64,000 bases of DNA, from NCBI GenBank assembly GCA_032158295.1, contig CM063247.1, positions 17,832,875-17,896,874 on the forward strand, given 5' to 3'. Both the position numbers and the translations under genes were made by a program. Positions 11,964 through 20,969 of this stretch are shown here, piece by piece. Numbering within the stretch: position 1 is the stretch's first letter; every line of letters starts with the position of its first letter. The stretch is from Pycnopodia helianthoides (lineage: Eukaryota > Echinodermata > Asteroidea > Forcipulatida > Asteriidae). The notes below the pieces were generated by a model, which was not told the origin of the DNA, did not search any database, and saw only the letters and a list, made by a program, of their open reading frames with translations.

Positions 11964-12024
11964 GTTTGTTCTCTTTCAGGAAAGGGGGAAATGTTGTATT
12001 GTTCTCTTTTAGAAAAGGGGGAGA
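11964..12024 (+). other. Duplicated polypurine tract
   Basis: AAAGGGGGAAATGTTGTATTG is followed about 34 bp later by AAAAGGGGGAGATGTTGTATTG. The purine tract and the first bases of the LTR are therefore present twice in tandem. The second tract touches the right LTR and is probably the one that primed plus-strand synthesis. Confidence 0.75.
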
Positions 12025-12196
12025 TGTTGTATTGTGTTGTGCTGTCATGAACCACAAGTTGTTGTGTTATCATGAACTACAAGTTACTAAAGAATAGAGG
12101 GTTCGAAGATGGCCGCCCCCATTCACGAGTTTACAGTTAAACGGTGAGTTCGTTCCATGATCATATTTACTAGTTTGAAGGACCCTGAACATAACA
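12025..12196 (+). repeat. Gypsy 3' LTR
   Basis: 172 bp, TGTTGTATTG to CATAACA, matching the left LTR almost base for base over its 3' 140 bp. It has two copies of the 25 bp unit where the left LTR has three. Confidence 0.9.
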
Positions 12197-12480
12197 GGGG
12201 CAAGACTTATTCACAAGGCAAACCACCCATCAGCGATACAGAGTCCAAAGACGAAGGTCACACACTTGTGCATGTGGGTGCGGCAATTTTTTTCCTGCAC
12301 CACCACACAGCTCAGTGAGTTCAACATTATAGCCGCCTCATAGTACCAACAAAGATTGCATGCGACCTGACGGGACAGTTAACTTTTTGTAGATACATGT
12401 AGATCTTACCAAAAAATCGTTTTTCACTTAGTCAGTTTACTCTTAACTTTTAAAATAGAATATCAAACGCCGTAGATAAA
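12197..12480 (+). repeat. Composite repeat, copy 1, right part
   Basis: Resumes the repeat cut by the gypsy element. CAGCGATACAGAGTCCAAAGAC, GTGCGGCAATTTTTTTCCTG and the GGACAGTTAACTTT block match 36,420-36,625. Confidence 0.6.
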
Positions 12481-14132
12481 GAGGTGAACCTGTCACAACT
12501 TGAAGAATTTCAGGTTACCAGTTTTTGTATCTTCAATAAATCTTCAATAAATCTGAAAAAAATTTGGCAGCTTAGGCAAATCTACCTTCTGTATAATGGA
12601 ATAGTTGGCGATCTTTTGTTTGGAGGCTGTGGTGTGATACAAGTCTCGTGTGATGTATTGCAAAAATGTTGCACTAGTTTTGTAGTCACAAATAATTGAG
12701 CAGGACTACTCAGGTAGTGAATTTCACTATAGTCTATTTCACTATTTTGTATCTAAATACAACGTTTACAGTTCTCGTATAAGTTCAAGTTACTAATTCC
12801 AAACTTCAAAGCGATATGAAATTTGCATACAGCCTCATACATCACAGTAATGGTTGACTATTGCAGCGTCTTACCCATATATAGCCCTTGTACTTGTACT
12901 TCTTTATTGCATGGGCTATGTGCTTTTTTATTCTTTAACCCACTTTAGGTCGAATGACATGTATACACGCCAAACATTTTGTTGGGTTTTGTTGGGGGGG
13001 GGGGTCATTGTGCAAAGTCAAAATGATGCGATGAAGACGCAATGTTTTTGGTCGTGCAAACGATTTAGTTTTATAAACTCTAAATTTTGTTTCTGAAACA
13101 GATAGTTACGTGTGTAAACGATCGTTTCAGAAATGGTTACTTGTTTACGTACAACCGTGAGCGCACAGGCTTTTTATGTGGTTGAAAATATTACATTTGT
13201 TAAATATCATCCTTTGATTTTGATGTAGGTTAACACCTGATGACGTCAGGATGATGTCATTGAAATGGGTTACGGTAGAAGCTACAATTTAATTATGACT
13301 TGTCCTGTTTGGACAATGTTGAGTATGAGCTATCAATCATAGTCAATTCTATGAAAATAATTCTACAAAATTTGGGGAACAGTCACAGAAGGGCGCTAAA
13401 CAAGGTCACCAGAGTTCTTTGTCTTGAAATGTTTTACTCCAATCCCTATTTCAGATATAAAAGCATTAAAGGGGCATTGAGAGAGAAAAGAAAGTAATCT
13501 CAGTATGAATTAGCGTAAGTCATAACAATGTCTATATCTCAAAGTTATTAAAGAGTGGCTTTAAGATGCTCTGAAATATTTGGTTTTTCTATTTTTCCAA
13601 CAGATGAAATCCACAAGAAATAGAACAAAATGCATTATGAGTCCCTCACCTCACAATAAAACAGGGTAAAAATGTCTTTTCTCCGAAACACTCCCGACCA
13701 AAAATCTTTAAAATTCCTCCTATCTCAGGCAGCAGCACATTACTTTGTTAGTTCATGGAGTTGAAAAAATTGTTTTTTAAATTCTTCTTTGGAGGAAGTA
13801 GTCTAACATCAGTGATGACAACTGTGAACACTTGCTGGACAACATGAATGAGCATGGGAGCTGCCAGGCCTGCACAACTCTGTATATCTCATGAAGACCA
13901 GGAGTCATGTGTGCAGTGTGGGCTGTTTCATAAAACAGTGTTATACCTCTGTCTTGAATGCTGTATTTTCATTGGCGCAGAACAATCACATGAGCGGGCA
14001 ACAAATATCCATGTACCATTCTCCTCTTTCTGTGCAGCAAAGGATCGAGATTATCATCGTTTCGATGAAATTGGAGTCCTTCAGATGAGGAAAATATTAC
14101 TAAGAATTCAAGACAGAGGTATAACAAAACAA
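12481..14132. other. Intronic sequence, no gene; two repeat fragments
   Basis: No exon was recognised. About 13,010-13,175 (GATGAAGACGCAATGTTTTTGG, CTAAATTTTGTTTCTGAAAC, GAGCGCACAGGCTTTTTATG) matches 54,196-54,345. The segment 13,225-13,400 (ACACCTGATGACGTCAGGATGA, CTTGTCCTGTTTGGACAATG) is a diverged satellite fragment. A poly-G run lies near 12,995. Confidence 0.5.
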
Positions 14133-14265
14133 TTGTTGCTTGATGTGACATGGTCCATGGGTTTTGTACACCCTGGGGCAAATGGCACCCTGGGCTTTCG
14201 CCTCGGATGCCATTTGCCCCCTCGGGTGTACAAAACACCATAGACCATGTCACCGCAGGCAACAA
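14133..14265. repeat. Long palindrome P1 with GGGCTTTCGCC apex
   Basis: Inverted arms: left arm from TTGTTGCTTG through GACATGGTC and TTTTGTACACCC to CAAATGGCA; right arm TGCCATTTG, GGGTGTACAAAA, GACCATGTC, CAGGCAACAA. The apex is CCTGGGCTTTCGCCTCGG. About 133 bp, able to form one long hairpin. It looks like a small non-autonomous element. The open frames crossing it are by-products of the symmetry. Confidence 0.8.
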
Positions 14266-14423
14266 GTGTATAGTGTTGTTTTTGTTCAGTGAATGTGTAG
14301 ACATGCACAAATTGGAAAAGCATTTGTAGGTTAACAGAGTTGAATTTTTTTTTCTGAACTAGAAAATAATTATCTCTGTATGAAACAAGTAGGACAAGAT
14401 GTACATTATTGTCTAATTCTTAC
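14266..14423 (-). other. Tetraspanin intron, short stretch
   Basis: Between palindrome P1 and the loop exon; nothing recognised. Confidence 0.4.
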
Positions 14424-14579
14424 CTCAGTGTAAATCAAATCTGTCTGGGTTATAAGGCCAGTACAATCTCCTGGCATATCATTCTTCTTACAGCAACTCA
14501 TAGGTACTTGCAAGGGATGGGATTTCCCCCAAGGAGTAGTCAGCCAGTCATTGTAACCCTTCACACCACAACATTCAAC
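14424..14579 (-). CDS. Tetraspanin exon: CCG part of the large extracellular loop
   Basis: 52 codons in phase 0 between an acceptor ending TATTTAG and donor GTAAGAATT. It begins VECCGVKGYNDWLTTPWGK: the CCG hallmark, then the conserved Asp-Trp. A second cysteine pair (VPMSCCKK) and a single Cys (GDCTG) follow; with the Gly-Cys of the next exon this makes six loop cysteines, expected to form disulfides outside the cell. This is the strongest evidence for the gene's identity. Confidence 0.95.
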
Positions 14580-15213
14580 CTAAATACATGAACAAACAAA
14601 CTCCCCACATTACTACATGTACACATTAAGTAGACTTGTTTATAGAAAACATGTGTTTTGATAATGGATTCAGAACTCAACCCAAAGGATCGGTCAATAA
14701 AAAGATAGAAGACATTTCTGATAGCATACATGTACATGACACACCCAGACATTCCATTAGCGTGCACAGTGCATGCACTCACCATATTAAGCTTTGCTTT
14801 CCTCGTAACAAAAGAGGGACAAAGCTTCCATTTCCAGGAGTTTTTGCATAATTCCCAATTTTACACTTCTGCCTTTTGTTGGACAAACAAGTTTAGGGTG
14901 TGGGTTAGGGGTAAGGGGACTCATGAGAAGTGTGGGGGTCAAAACAGGGATGAAATTCTGAAAAAATTAAAAAGTCAAAAATTTTTCTGTCACTCGCCAG
15001 CTGGAAGATTCAACCAAAAGAATGTCATGTATGTAGGCACACAACTTTTGAAGCGTTAAAACAACTGATAAATAAATATAAACAGAAGCGAAGTTGCCAA
15101 ATTTCTGCCCTTAATAATGGTAGTTTCATCTTTGCTCCTCATTGCACACAAGGCCCTCTATTGGAAAAAGTTTTTGATGTTTGAATAGCCTTAATCCTAG
15201 ACTGTGTTCACGA
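14580..15213 (-). other. Tetraspanin intron, no feature
   Basis: Only short chance frames. Several TACATGTA motifs (14,610-14,625, 14,728-14,736). Confidence 0.4.
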
Positions 15214-15302
15214 GCCGAGTTAAAAAATAGCTGCACAGTGTGGTGCAGACCTTTGGATTCTGGGGGCCTGCACCACACTGTGCAGCTATTTTTTAACTCG
15301 GC
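15214..15302. repeat. Long palindrome P2
   Basis: Arms GCCGAGTTAAAAAATAGC plus TGCACAGTGTGGTGCA and their reverse complement are perfect over about 33 bp each. They surround a 22 bp centre (ACCTTTGGATTCTGGGGGCC area). No GGGCTTCGCC apex here, unlike P1, P3 and P4. A small hairpin element is likely. Confidence 0.8.
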
Positions 15303-17479
15303 ACATGTACTGAGTCGGAATCTAGACAAGCTTTCTTATGCATATGGTAATTACCAACAGCCAATCACAGCATGGGGACTGTTCATTAGTTTGGACTTAA
15401 GCTACAATATGGAATAAGAGTTGTCCCCATACAATCAAACGAAAACCCTGATACATGATTTTATGAAATTCTGACTTTATTTCCTTAAAATCTATTGGGA
15501 GCCACAAACTATAAAAATATAAAGTTTTTAATATCCATTGAAATACCAGAAGCATTATATATTAGTATAAGAACAGTGTTCATCATTTTGGGTATGAACA
15601 AAAATTAAAATAAATTCCCGGGAATCGAACTTAAGCCTTGGCACTCAAAGTCGTCAGCACAACCAATCACGCCACACTGTACATGTACTTGCGAAATGTA
15701 TTTTGTATTTTATATGATATAGAATTCTGGCTATTTGTGTACACGTCAAAGAGACTTGTGTCCGGTTGTAAATCAGATCTACTTTAGTCAAAATTGGCAT
15801 ACAATTATTTCGGGTTGAGGATTAACATTTTTGTGTATATGCTAGATTGTATTATAATTTTTGGCCCGTATTTGTTGAGACGTTAAAATGCCTCTACTCT
15901 AGTACTAGGCCTTACTGTCCTACAAAGAAAAGTGCAAAAAGTCATTATCAAATCACCCAGTCAGTGTTGGAAAACACAGTATTAGCATTGATTTTGCTCA
16001 GCTGATCTGTGGTTATCGGGTTAATAATGACTTGCAATGACATACAGAAGTGTCAACAAGCCTGGCCAGAGTGAGTTTGCATGGTCGTAATGAAGAGCTA
16101 GCTTGCACTCGATCTTCTGAATCTGGTAAATTAATAGACATGTCTAAGTCTCTGATCGACAGGAGTCTATGATTATTGTACAAAAAACGCAATGGCATAG
16201 GCCAGATACAATATTAGGACTTGGTCAAATCTAGAATTTTAGAGCCATGGGTTTTGTACACAGATACAAAACGCACAATAAATGATGTCATGGTGATGTC
16301 GTCTGGCATTTAAGGCAGTTATACAGTATCCCACAAGTATATAATCAAAAAATGTTGATGATCGGACCACATCATCCAATGGCAGGCACATCTCATCACC
16401 AGCATTGAGTACTCGCACCCCTGCACATCAGAGAAGCCATAGAAATCCTGAGACATGACACAGTACCACAAGACATTGGCTTGTTCATCAGCGACATCTG
16501 GCAGCCTATCCTGCTCAACAACCCAAGCAAGACATCGGTCTTCTATACCCAAAGTCATTTTAATTAGGACACTAGACTCTTCACCCCCCCCCCCTTTCCT
16601 GATTTCTGGTGACCCATCCTACTCAAGCACCCTAGCCAGACTGACACACCCGAGTGAACAGCCACTTCACTCCACCCTTTCATGGGGTCCACTCCAGTTC
16701 CACACTACCGGTTTTCCACCTTCACAGTCCAACGCATCCTGCATACGGCTGACCGCACTCTACCTTATTACCCCAAGGCCAAGTTGGAATCCAGCAGTCT
16801 CCTGACGACAAACAGAGGTTACTGTTCAAAAAGTTGGGTCCCTGAGTTCTTCTCAGAACCACCATCACAACATGGTGTCACCACAAATTTTGTTATTGTT
16901 GCGACTTGGCGTCTCAAGCGGCAGAGGGCGTGCTTTATGTGCGCGATGAAGCCCAATACTGCGTTTTAGGAAGCGGTTGTTTACAAGCACATGTAGTCGA
17001 TATTTTCCACGCTGCACAGAATTGCAGGTTTAAGGGTTCAGAATCAATCATTATTGGCCTAAAGTCCAACTGCAGCCGGGCAGGGTTGTTCAAAGGGAGG
17101 GACTGCTATCAATATTTTTTACAGAAAATTGGTCCTTCGAGCCGGATATGCATCAGCCGTTTATCTCTGATGACTTTTATGAACCCTTGATTTAAAATGT
17201 AGATCTACATCATCTGACCAACATGGAACCGGCATCGATATAGTGGGGCAGGATTTTCACCCACTTACATACACATCGCCAGTTACCATGGTTACATGTG
17301 GAGCAGCTGCAAAAACAATTCTGTCAGACAGTGTGGCAGCAAATCGACCACAAAGAATAAGGCACCATCCTGCTTATTTGGTGCAAGATAATGAGTTTTA
17401 TCTTTCTAAAAGTCTTCTCCATGGAACTGACATTGGGAGCTCCCAGCGACCTATCCATGTAGCTACATTGTACACCCCC
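15303..17479. other. Intronic sequence, unassigned
   Basis: No exon recognised. A tRNA-like segment lies at 15,620-15,690 (separate entry). The 16,255-16,350 part resembles 3,140-3,290. The 16,350-16,900 part is more GC-rich, with overlapping open frames on both strands (to 116 codons), but I recognise no domain; it may be an eroded element. From about 16,900 the composition shifts toward the BEL-like element. Confidence 0.4.
15620..15690 (-). ncRNA. tRNA-like SINE fragment
   Basis: On the minus strand, GGCGTGATTGGTTGTGC resembles a Pol III A box and AGTTCGATTCCCGGG a B box, at tRNA-like distance. There is no full cloverleaf that I can fold, so this is more likely a SINE remnant or tRNA pseudogene than a working tRNA. 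Confidence 0.35.
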
Positions 17480-18241
17480 TTCAGTGAGCAGTCGGAGAAC
17501 TCAAAGTTCCGCCAGTTCTCCAAGATCGCAGACAACAAGACGTTTGGCTGAACAAGAGTCTCTCAGAAAAGCACAGGAACTGAAGAAAGCTGCATTGGAG
17601 GAGAACGCCCGGGTTCGATTCCAGGCAAATACAAGTTGACTCTAACTTACAACAGGCTATAGTTCAGCTTGAAAGTGAAAGACTGCAACATGAACTATCA
17701 CTGGAAGAAGACCATGAACAAGAGCAACAAGGGCTAAGTATTAACCTAGCGGGTCCGGATGAAAAATATGTTCAAAATATGACATATGATTGGGTAAACA
17801 AGGAGTCAAACACATTTGCACCCACAAGACCTGTAGTTTCTGTTGCAGTTGCGAGCCCGAATGTCAATTATATGCCAATTCAGCACTTGCAGCCTCTTAC
17901 ATGTACATGTAAGTCTAGCGTTGTCAATCTTGCGCACTTGCGTACTTATGATGGGGCGGCAGGTGGTGGCGTAACCGAAGCGATTTCCTTGCAGCATAAT
18001 CCTACTTTGCCTCCTTTTATTCCTAACTCAGTTGTGTCACAGAGTGTGCGTTTATTTAGTGGTTTACCTGTGGTGACCCAGCCCTCTGCAGGCTTGAAGG
18101 CTTGGATATTTTTTTTGTCCCATTTCTACCCAAGCACCAAGTCATCAGTCAAAAGGTTCCGGTAAAGGTAAGTTGTCTCAAGACATTAATGACACTAGTT
18201 GAGCGAAGAAAGGGTTAGTATAGTAGGTAACTCTTGTGATG
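17480..18241 (+). pseudogene. BEL/Pao gag N-terminal remnant
   Basis: Degenerate coding sequence in broken frames. It shows a Ser/Arg-rich start, then an Ala/Glu/Lys/Arg coiled-coil stretch (RLAEQESLRKAQELKKAALE), a Gln/Glu-rich part (QLESERLQHELSLEEDHEQE), and a linker (17,779-18,165). This layout is typical of the region before DUF1759 in BEL/Pao Gag. The rest of the element resumes after 20,970, so the recombinase element was inserted into it. Several stops make it a pseudogene. The 5' LTR was not found. Confidence 0.55.
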
Positions 18242-18307
18242 TTAACCTCTACCTGCGACGTCACGCCTTTGTTTCACCGCTCCATTATTTTGTAGGAATG
18301 GAGCGAT
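18242..18307 (+). repeat. Left terminal inverted repeat of the TTAA element
   Basis: TTAACCTCTACCTGCGACG, then CACCGCTCCATTATTTTG and GGAATGGAGCGAT. It pairs with 20,791-20,858. The motif GCTCCATT and its complement AATGGAGC recur inside the repeat and again near 18,368, perhaps as binding sites for the element's enzyme (inference). Confidence 0.9.
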
Positions 18308-18560
18308 AGAGACATCTCTTCTCCAGTATTTGGGAGGGCAATGTCTCCACCACTCTATTCGTGCAAAATAATGGAGCTGAGAAAGAGCAAAGAAATAGAC
18401 ATGGTTTTTACTATTGACTAAAATGCAATCTTACATTAGTAATTTTTCATTTTAAACACACTTCAAAATAATGTAGCAATACAACAACAAAGTTTATTGT
18501 TTTCCCAAGCCATTCACAGATTTCAAAGAAACATAGCAATGTGATAACTAAAATAACGAA

Positions 18561-18960
18561 TTGCTTCTTTTCCAGACGTAGTTGTTCTTCTTAGACTTAC
18601 TTCAGTCTTACATGTTTAACACAATCAAAAACCTTACAGACAATTAAATGTGTCTTTTCTCAGACACGGTGGTTTTTCTTAAACTTACTTGAGTTTTACA
18701 TAAATAATTTTTAACACAGTTGAAAGTGTTGTGCAAATCAAAATCCTTAAAGACAATTAAATACTTCTTTTCTCAGACACGGTGGTTTTTCTTAAACTTA
18801 CTTGAGTTTTACATATTTAATTTTTAACACAGTTGAAAGTGTTGTACAAATCAAAATCCTTAAAGACAATTAAATGCTTCTTTTTCCCCAGACACGTTTT
18901 TTCTTTAGACTTATTTCAGTCGTACATCATAAACCTCTAACACAGTTCAAAATAATATGA
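18561..18960. repeat. Tandem repeat of about 118 bp, three to four copies
   Basis: Units start with CTTTTCTCAGACACGGTGG and run through CTTAAACTTACTTGAGTTTT, TTTTTAACACAGTTGAAAG and AAAGACAATTAAAT. Two copies (about 18,653 and 18,773) are nearly identical; the first and last are shorter and more diverged. The array follows the recombinase stop codon, inside the TTAA element. Confidence 0.85.
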
Positions 18961-18981
18961 TAACCAATTTCAATAGATGTC

Positions 18982-20097
18982 TTAGAGATTTAAATTGAGT
19001 GTCATAGTTATGTTTCTGTGCCCACTACTAGTAGTCTCCTCAGTCGGCGGGATATAAATTTTCTTTACTGTCTCTTGCTTAGTGGGTATCCCTTGAACTA
19101 CACAGTTTACTTTGCGTTTTAGTGCGTCACTAGTACGTTTATATCCTCTCACTGCGTTGGACCTGTGTCCAGTCACTTCACAAATTAGTTGCTCATCGAC
19201 CTCATTGTCGTACATTCGAGTGGCTGCACTTGCTCGGAGTGAGTGATTCGTGCGATGTCCAGGTATATCTGCAGCTTTGCATAAATCTGACACGACACGC
19301 GAAAGTTTATGACGACCCAATTGCTGTGCAGCGTACCACACGTTGCCTTTTGGGCTAGCCAGAGGTCTGAGGTAGAAAGCATCTATTCCTTTCGCTGGAC
19401 AGTGCTGAAGGTACTTTTCATACAGGCTCACAATACAACGGGACGGGTTTGCCGTGTTTTCGTAAGCGTCTACAACTTTGGGCTTAATTTTGCGGTGTTT
19501 GAGTCCGCCTTGATTTGCCTTTGATACATCTTCAACATATCGTAGAAACTTCCCACCATCCTTGTCTGTGTGAATAGATAGCTGTGAATTGCGGTGCCGT
19601 AAATTTCTGTGCTCTTGACCTCCTCGCAGTGCAAAGTTTAGCCCAATAAGGTAAATCAGTGTGTTCAGCAATTGGGTCGGGTTGTCGCTGCCGAGAACGC
19701 CAGTTGTCCACATTAATTCCTCCTCGTTTAAGGATATCACCTCGGCTTGCTTACGTTGATTCCCCAAACCCTCGCTAGCACGATCCTTCATTATTCCATC
19801 AAGTGTATTCTTTATCTGCAAGAAGTCATGATCTTGAAGAAATTTGTAGGCCTTATTCAAGGTGTCAAAATAAAGTTGGAGACAAATGACAAGTTCATGC
19901 ACTGTAGCCCCTGTGAACTTTTCTCCGTTTTGTTTCTTTGCCTCACACATAAATCGTGCAATCGAATAATTCAGCTCATCCTTAGTCATATCCTCAAGAC
20001 GGACATTGATAGGGCTAATGTTCAATGTTGGACAGTTGATGGCTCTCTCGTTTCGGTGACCTTGCCATTGACGATAGAGTCCAACCGCCCACTTGAT
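18982..20097 (-). CDS. Crypton-like tyrosine recombinase, catalytic exon
   Basis: 371 codons of open frame from a likely acceptor (TTATCTGTTCAAG) to a stop; the frame also extends 15 codons upstream. Numbered from the upstream Met at 20,142: N-terminal SAM-like core-binding region about 16-135 (WAVGLYRQWQGHR, TVHELVICLQLYFDTLN), catalytic domain about 136-350. Active-site residues all present: Arg173 (NFALRGGQEHRN), His300-x-x-Arg303 (TNHSLRAS), His326 (EVTGHRSNAV), and nucleophile Tyr334 (RGYKR). These enzymes cut and rejoin DNA through a 3'-phosphotyrosine. The fold and motifs match the DUF3504 Cryptons, whose relatives include domesticated KCTD1, ZMYM and QRICH1 segments. No disabling change is visible in this exon. 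Confidence 0.85.
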   Translation of the reverse strand: MKWAVGLYRQWQGHRNERAINCPTLNISPINVRLEDMTKDELNYSIARFMCEAKKQNGEKFTGATVHELVICLQLYFDTLNKAYKFLQDHDFLQIKNTLDGIMKDRASEGLGNQRKQAEVISLNEEELMWTTGVLGSDNPTQLLNTLIYLIGLNFALRGGQEHRNLRHRNSQLSIHTDKDGGKFLRYVEDVSKANQGGLKHRKIKPKVVDAYENTANPSRCIVSLYEKYLQHCPAKGIDAFYLRPLASPKGNVWYAAQQLGRHKLSRVVSDLCKAADIPGHRTNHSLRASAATRMYDNEVDEQLICEVTGHRSNAVRGYKRTSDALKRKVNCVVQGIPTKQETVKKIYIPPTEETTSSGHRNITMTLNLNL

Positions 20098-20379
20098 CTT
20101 GAACAGATAAAAGGAAATCATACAGTAACGATTTAGGATCATAAATCAGATACACTGATAATTTAAGTGATGAGGTTTTTTAGATCAAGTTTATAAAGAT
20201 GTTCAACTTTCTGAACTGAAAACGATGGGTAAACTATTTTGTTCTTACTTTGCTGGAAAGCTTTCTAAACCAATTGGCCGTTGCGAGTTTAAGAAAACAA
20301 CCCATGAAATTACCTTAAATGAAAATCACAGTGTTTGCAAAATAAGATATTAGTTTCCAGGAAATTAAGGTTACCGTAC

Positions 20380-20675
20380 CTTCTTGTGCTCATTCTTGCT
20401 ATCTCTTCATCGCCTTTCGGAGTCTCAAAGCGGTCAGCTTGTTTTTCTTTTTTTCCCAGGGCCAGTGAGGCTTCCAGTATCTCATTATCAGATATGTCGG
20501 AAACAATCGGGTGATAGGTATAATTTTCTAATTTTACTTGCGATGTATGTTGCAAGCCCAAAACATCAGCCACAGCATCATCAGTGTTATACTCCTCACT
20601 CTCTTCTGGCCGAAATACGTTCTGTGTTAGAAATAGTTCACTACCGCTATCACTATCGCTGTAACTCCAAGACAT
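20380..20675 (-). CDS. Probable first exon of the recombinase gene
   Basis: Starts MSWSYSDSDSGSELFL and is acidic (many Asp, Glu, Ser). It ends in a part like the pre-catalytic region of other Crypton proteins (DRFETPKGDEEIARMSTRR), with donor AAG/GTACGG. Joining it to the acceptor at 20,097 is off by one base, so either an exon border is wrong, a small exon was missed, or an indel has hit. The frame is also open past the donor to 20,310. Confidence 0.6.
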
Positions 20676-20790
20676 GTTGACGCAGTACTGAATGTATAGA
20701 GCTACATCAAAACAATCTTTTTATACATGACTGCATTTGTAGAGTTACGCAACAAAAACAACAGAACAATATCGCTCCATTCCTGCAAAG

Positions 20791-20858
20791 ATCGCTCCAT
20801 TCCTACAAAATAATGGAGCGGTGGAAACAAAAGGCGTGACGTCGCAGGTAGAGGTTAA
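20791..20858 (-). repeat. Right terminal inverted repeat of the TTAA element
   Basis: Reverse complement of the left repeat, ending GGTAGAGGTTAA. A further 20 bp direct copy of its inner edge (ATCGCTCCATTCCTGCAAAG) lies next to it at 20,771-20,790. Confidence 0.9.
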
Positions 20859-20861
20859 GTC

Positions 20862-20963
20862 GCATAATGCCCTCGGTGCACGCCATTCGTGGGTGAGAAT
20901 GGCCCTCGGGCTTCGCCCTCGGGCCATTCTCACCCACGAATGGCGCGCACCTCGGGCATTATC
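20862..20963. repeat. Long palindrome P3 with GGGCTTCGCCC apex
   Basis: Arms ATAATGCCCTCGGTGC, GCCATTCGTGGGTGAG and AATGGCCCTCGGG pair with the right side almost perfectly around CGGGCTTCGCCCTCGGG. About 100 bp, starting four bases past the right end of the TTAA element. Right of the palindrome the sequence goes on CCTTACGTAATAACCCC, while the left side has only a shortened GGTTAAGTCG. The left flank may therefore have been replaced when the neighbour inserted. Confidence 0.85.
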
Positions 20964-20969
20964 CCTTAC

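Larger units (their letters stand above)
7427..12196 (+). mobile_element. Ty3/gypsy LTR retrotransposon, nearly complete, frameshifted
   Basis: A 4.77 kb element with direct LTRs of 197 and 172 bp, each TGTTG...AACA, a primer-binding-type site after the left LTR, gag and pol in the order protease, RT, RNase H, integrase, and a purine tract before the right LTR. That order (integrase last) marks Ty3/gypsy. The LTRs are nearly identical apart from one extra 25 bp repeat unit in the left, so insertion is fairly recent. At least three frame breaks in pol make this copy inactive in cis. The five bases outside the two LTRs (TTGGC and GGGGC) do not form a clean target duplication. It sits inside a tetraspanin intron, in the sense opposite to the host gene. 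Confidence 0.95.
18242..20858 (-). mobile_element. TTAA-bounded inverted-repeat element with a tyrosine recombinase
   Basis: A 2.6 kb unit. Both ends read TTAACCTCTACCTGCGACG inward and form inverted repeats of about 62-64 bp with two 1-bp gaps. TTAA at both tips looks like a piggyBac- or Kolobok-style target duplication, though it also belongs to the repeat. The only gene inside is a Crypton-like (DUF3504-type) tyrosine recombinase on the minus strand. Cryptons are not known to have long terminal inverted repeats or TTAA duplications, so the combination is unexpected. Alternatives: a Crypton that jumped into a short TTAA element, or a TTAA element that captured the gene. It is embedded in BEL remnants. 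Confidence 0.75.

Noticed and set aside
13848..14323. Overlapping frames of 71-131 codons on both strands
   Set aside because: They run through palindrome P1, whose symmetry keeps both strands open. No domain is visible.
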